Made by a program: the position numbers and the translations under genes. Below are positions 13,236 to 15,267 of a stretch of 15,267 bases of DNA, one piece after another. Each line of letters starts with the position of its first letter. Positions within the stretch are counted from its first letter, which is position 1. Source of the DNA: an uncultured Streptomyces sp. (GTDB taxonomy: Bacteria > Actinomycetota > Actinomycetes > Streptomycetales > Streptomycetaceae); the NCBI GenBank assembly GCA_946480485.1, contig CAMLJW010000081.1:1-15267 (forward strand), read 5' to 3'. The notes below the pieces were generated by a model. The model ran no database searches and was not told the origin of the DNA. It worked only from the letters and a program-made list of their open reading frames with translations.

Positions 13236-13928
13236 TCAGGTCCGCTCGGCGCGGATGATCAGGAGCTCCTCGTTCTCCTCGCGCTCACCGACCAGACCGG
13301 ACGCCCGAAGCCATGGGAGCCGGGAACGCAGGACCGGACCGAACGGACTGCAGGTCCGGTCGCTCACGGTGGGCCGGAGGCCATGGCGCGCCAGGCGGAC
13401 GAGGGTCTCATCGGTGTTGTTCAGGCCCGACTGGACCAGGAGCAGCACACCGCCGGGACGCAGGACCCGCGGCACATCGGCGCAGATGCGGTCCAGAACC
13501 GCGCGCCCGTCGAGTCCGGCGCTCCAGCTCCGCTCGGCGCCGGGGCTGGGCCCGCCCATCCGGTGCGAGGCGGGCGTGGGGACGTACGGCGGGTTGCTGA
13601 CCACCAGATCGAAGGACTGGCCCCGGACGGGGTCGAGCAGGTCTCCGCGGCGGACCGCGAGGCGTTGCCGGGAGCGCAGGGCGTTCAGCCGGGTGGTGAG
13701 CACGGCACGCCAGGCGATGTCGATCGCGGTGACGTACGCTCCCTGCCGGGCGGCGCAGATGGCGAGCGTTCCATTGCCGGTACCGAGGTCCAGTACGTTG
13801 ATGCCCGCTCTCAGCCCCTCGTTGCAAAGGGCCCGTGCGAGAAGAAAGGTGTCGGCCTGCGGCCGGTAGACGCCCGGCGGCGTCATGAGGGTCGTCGGTG
13901 GGCGCGCTGATTCCAGAAGAGCAGCCAT
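13236..13928 (-). CDS. HemK-like methyltransferase
   Basis: A 230-aa SAM-dependent methyltransferase. The SAM site is VLDLGTGNGTLAI with DLGTGNG at residues 47-53, followed by TAIDIAWRAV as the acidic loop, and the catalytic VVSNPPYVP with NPPY at 112-115, typical of enzymes that methylate glutamine or adenine amide or amino nitrogens (HemK/PrmC, MTQ2). The N-terminal segment GVYRPQADTFLL is like the short HemK2/MTQ2 group, which methylates release factors, and lacks the N-terminal helical domain of PrmC. Substrate is not certain. Start ATG 13928 is chosen because GGGAG lies ten bases upstream; the frame is open to 14048 but without a better site. ATG 13886 (MTPPGVYRPQ) is a shorter alternative. 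It is a single gene, convergent with the ligase. Confidence 0.8.
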   Translation of the reverse strand: MAALLESARPPTTLMTPPGVYRPQADTFLLARALCNEGLRAGINVLDLGTGNGTLAICAARQGAYVTAIDIAWRAVLTTRLNALRSRQRLAVRRGDLLDPVRGQSFDLVVSNPPYVPTPASHRMGGPSPGAERSWSAGLDGRAVLDRICADVPRVLRPGGVLLLVQSGLNNTDETLVRLARHGLRPTVSDRTCSPFGPVLRSRLPWLRASGLVGEREENEELLIIRAERT

Positions 13929-14100
13929 GAGGGTGATGCTCCCGTCCGGGCACCTCTCCGGCAGTGCAGGTGGGTGCCGTCGGCAGTCAATCGTCTGGCA
14001 GGGTCCGTCTGTCCATAGCGCCGAGTGCCCCCTCAGCCTCTCCCCCACACGTCATGCGTCACGCGGAACGCGTCGTCCTCCAGCACGCGAGCCTTCCCCG

Positions 14101-14170
14101 CCACGCACGGCGTGGAGGACGCCCCCGGCGGGGCCGCCACGGGCGGAGCCGGTGCGACCGCCGGGGGCGT
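14101..14170 (-). terminator. Two consecutive strong hairpins downstream of csbD
   Basis: ACGCCCCCGGCGG (14119-14131) and CCGCCGGGGGCGT (14158-14170) form a perfect 13-bp stem, with a smaller CCGCC/GGCGG stem in the loop. Next to it CCACGC (14101-14106) and GCGTGG (14110-14115) form another perfect six-base-pair stem. The large hairpin begins 20 nt after the csbD stop, so it likely terminates csbD or protects its 3' end. Confidence 0.65.
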
Positions 14171-14190
14171 ACCGCGCGGGCGGGCCCGGT

Positions 14191-14364
14191 CTACCGGCCG
14201 GTCCTCTTCACGGGCTCGGAGGTCTTGTCCACGACCTCCTCGGCCCGGCCCGACATCTGTTCGTTCCGGCCTTCTCGCTCCATGGCCATGTCGCCCTTGG
14301 CTTTGCCGGTGGTCTCCTTCATCTTGCCCTTCATCTGCTTGGCCTTGCCCTTTGCCTTACCCAT
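14191..14364 (-). CDS. CsbD-like small stress protein
   Basis: A 57-aa very hydrophilic protein with the CsbD pattern MGKAKGKAKQMKGKMKETTG, then KAKGDMAMEREGRNEQMSGR, then AEEVVDKTSEPVKRTGR. CsbD-like proteins are general-stress proteins controlled by SigB in Bacillus; their molecular role is unclear. Lys, Gly, Met and Glu dominate and no membrane segment or motif is seen. The frame is open far upstream, but ATG 14364 matches the family start and has GGA close upstream. A possible SigB-like promoter lies at 14402-14427, and a strong hairpin follows the stop. It is divergent from the ANTAR gene, with which it may share stress control. Confidence 0.8.
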   Translation of the reverse strand: MGKAKGKAKQMKGKMKETTGKAKGDMAMEREGRNEQMSGRAEEVVDKTSEPVKRTGR

Positions 14365-14401
14365 GGTCTTTCCGTCCTTTGCGGGAGAGGGGTGGACTGG
14401 C

Positions 14402-14427
14402 GTATCCACCCTGCGCCCCGGACTTAC
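14402..14427 (-). promoter_or_regulatory. Possible SigB-like promoter of csbD
   Basis: Minus-strand GTAA (14424-14427), 16-nt spacer, GGATAC (14402-14407), compared with the streptomycete SigB-type GTTT-N14-16-GGGTAC. The match is partial, but the position, about 30 nt before the ATG of a csbD gene, makes it plausible. Confidence 0.3.
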
Positions 14428-14460
14428 CCTTCGCAATTCGTGAAGAGTTACGCACCGTCC

Positions 14461-14484
14461 GTTAACAGGGGCAAACGCGGATAC
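14461..14484 (+). promoter_or_regulatory. Possible SigB-like promoter of the ANTAR gene
   Basis: GTTA (14461-14464), 14-nt spacer, GGATAC (14479-14484). It would give a leader of roughly 108 nt to ATG 14600. The match to GTTT/GGGTAC is partial. Confidence 0.28.
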
Positions 14485-14589
14485 GTTCGCACTGGCACAG
14501 GCCTGGCCGAGTGGGGACGATGGACTCAGGCGATACTCGACGCACGATGAAGGGATGACGACCACGAAGCGCGCCAGTGCTCAGACCCC

Positions 14590-14596
14590 GGAGGGG
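14590..14596 (+). promoter_or_regulatory. Shine-Dalgarno site deciding the start of the ANTAR gene
   Basis: GGAGGGG precedes ATG 14600 at normal spacing, five bases after GGAGG. The upstream in-frame ATG 14555 has AAGGG directly against it, which is too close. Confidence 0.7.
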
Positions 14597-14599
14597 ACT

Positions 14600-14971
14600 A
14601 TGACATCAGAGACCCGTTCGGAAGAGCTGGCCGGCGGCCCGCGGGAGCCGGCCGCACGGGACGAAGACACGGCTCGGATCGTCGAGTTGCAGGAGGAGAT
14701 CGGTCAGTTGAAGGAGGCCGTGACCTCCCATGCCGTCGTGGACCAGGCGATCGGCATGATGGTCGCCCTGGGGCGGGTGACACCGGAACAGGGCTGGGAG
14801 GTTCTGCGGGACGTGTCCCAGCACACGAACATCAAGCTGCGTAATGTCGCGGAGCTGATCATTATCTGGGGGCAGAAAGGCGATCTCCCACCTGAAATTC
14901 GAGCCACGATGGAAGACGCACTGGACCGATACGGGCCCACACTGATTCCGAACGTTTCGCCGCCCCAGTAA
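14600..14971 (+). CDS. ANTAR domain protein
   Basis: A 123-aa protein with an acidic disordered N-terminus (1-24), a coiled coil (ARIVELQEEIGQLKEAV, 25-41) and an ANTAR domain (42-90) containing VVDQAIGMMVALGRVTPEQG and WEVLRDVSQHTNIKLRNVAE. ANTAR domains bind paired RNA hairpins and prevent transcription termination (AmiR, NasR, EutV). Here no receiver or GAF domain is fused, so the input must come from another protein or from dimerisation through the coiled coil. The last 30 residues are helical and then Pro-rich. ATG 14600 is supported by GGAGGGG. It diverges from csbD, and both may have stress-type promoters. The RNA target is unknown; no clear paired-hexaloop leader was identified in this window. 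Confidence 0.82.
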   Translation: MTSETRSEELAGGPREPAARDEDTARIVELQEEIGQLKEAVTSHAVVDQAIGMMVALGRVTPEQGWEVLRDVSQHTNIKLRNVAELIIIWGQKGDLPPEIRATMEDALDRYGPTLIPNVSPPQ

Positions 14972-15079
14972 TCTCCGGATCGCTAATCGCCTGATCGCCG
15001 TTTGCTGCCGGCCGGTCGAAGGGCGTGGATATTGCCCAACGGGGTGGAGAGACTGGCACTGTTCCTGCGGTCCCGATGT

Positions 15080-15104
15080 GTTTCGGTTCGATCCGCCTGG
15101 TTAG
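15080..15104 (+). promoter_or_regulatory. Possible SigB-like promoter at the right edge
   Basis: GTTT (15080-15083), exactly 15 nt, then GGTTAG (15099-15104), close to GTTT-N14-16-GGGTA. It lies about 50 bp before a possible GTG start at 15154. Confidence 0.35.
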
Positions 15105-15153
15105 TTCGGACAGTGGCGGCGCACTGACAAACCGCTCCCGGGAGGGTTCGGCA

Positions 15154-15267
15154 GTGAGCTCGCCACTCGGCCGCCAGGCCCGAGGAACTCGCGCCGGGCG
15201 GCCGAGCGTGTCCACCCCTCGACCGCAGAGGGCACCAATGCGGCCGTCAGACAGGTCCGGCGAGCAC
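15154..15267 (+). CDS. Possible start of a gene running off the window
   Basis: GTG 15154 has GGAGGG (15141-15146) seven bases upstream and opens a frame of 38 codons (VSSPLGRQARGTRAGRPS...) to the window end. In the same frame ATG 15238 has AGAGGG five bases upstream and is an alternative start (MRPSDRSGEH). The peptide is Arg/Pro/Ser-rich and not recognisable, and a SigB-like promoter precedes it. The strand and frame are plausible, but too little is present to name a product. Confidence 0.3.
   Translation, partial: MSSPLGRQARGTRAGRPSVSTPRPQRAPMRPSDRSGEH

Noticed and set aside
14500..14525. tRNA-like string GGCCTGGCCGAGTGGGG
   Set aside because: No anticodon arm, T-arm or acceptor pairing could be built around it.

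Overview
The window is very GC-rich, with codon third positions that are almost all G or C, GTG starts and purine-rich Shine-Dalgarno sites. Several families are typical of streptomycetes: a PAS-SpoIIE-HATPase phosphatase, a small HATPase-like regulator, an ANTAR protein, a DUF4032 protein, CsbD, and stand-alone LigD-type repair proteins. It reads as chromosomal accessory (arm-like) DNA of a Streptomyces or close relative. No rRNA, tRNA, CRISPR array or intact mobile element was seen.

Layout. 1-812 (-): C-terminally cut D-2-hydroxyacid dehydrogenase with a good promoter. 887-1670: gene-poor, with a 13-bp tandem repeat and coding relics. 1671-2252 (+): YceI protein on a probably leaderless mRNA. 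2393-2575 (+): 60-aa protein with a repeated PSQAEGER motif. 2576-3015: hairpin and a decayed stretch, possibly the end of a tnpB. 3016-3249 (+): 77-aa cysteine-rich protein. 3456-4352 (+): coiled-coil protein. 4399-6411 (+): divergent aconitase-family protein. 6491-8578 (-): HATPase-like regulator followed by a SpoIIE phosphatase, apparently one operon. 8855-9070 (+): 71-aa remnant of the GlgE N-terminus. 9193-9726 (-): unknown beta-rich protein with a near-consensus promoter. 10070-11353 (+): DUF4032 kinase-like protein carrying an in-frame palindromic insertion. 11684-12142 (+): eroded LigD phosphoesterase domain, overlapping the intact ATP-dependent DNA ligase at 12139-13161 (+). 13236-13928 (-): HemK-like methyltransferase. 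14191-14364 (-): CsbD. 14600-14971 (+): ANTAR protein. 15154-end (+): possible start of another gene.

Taken together, the genes suggest a stress and stationary-phase region: CsbD, YceI, SpoIIE/HATPase switching, ANTAR, a possible metal-binding protein and break repair. Possible SigB-like promoters near csbD and the ANTAR gene would fit, but this is inference.

The most notable observations are the aconitase homologue whose first Fe-S cysteine position is serine, the phosphoesterase that lost two internal blocks including a catalytic histidine while staying in frame, the palindromic insertion in the DUF4032 protein, and the GlgE relic. I found no convincing wholly new multi-gene system. Many small decay events (relics, duplications, frameshifts) show that the region is evolving quickly.
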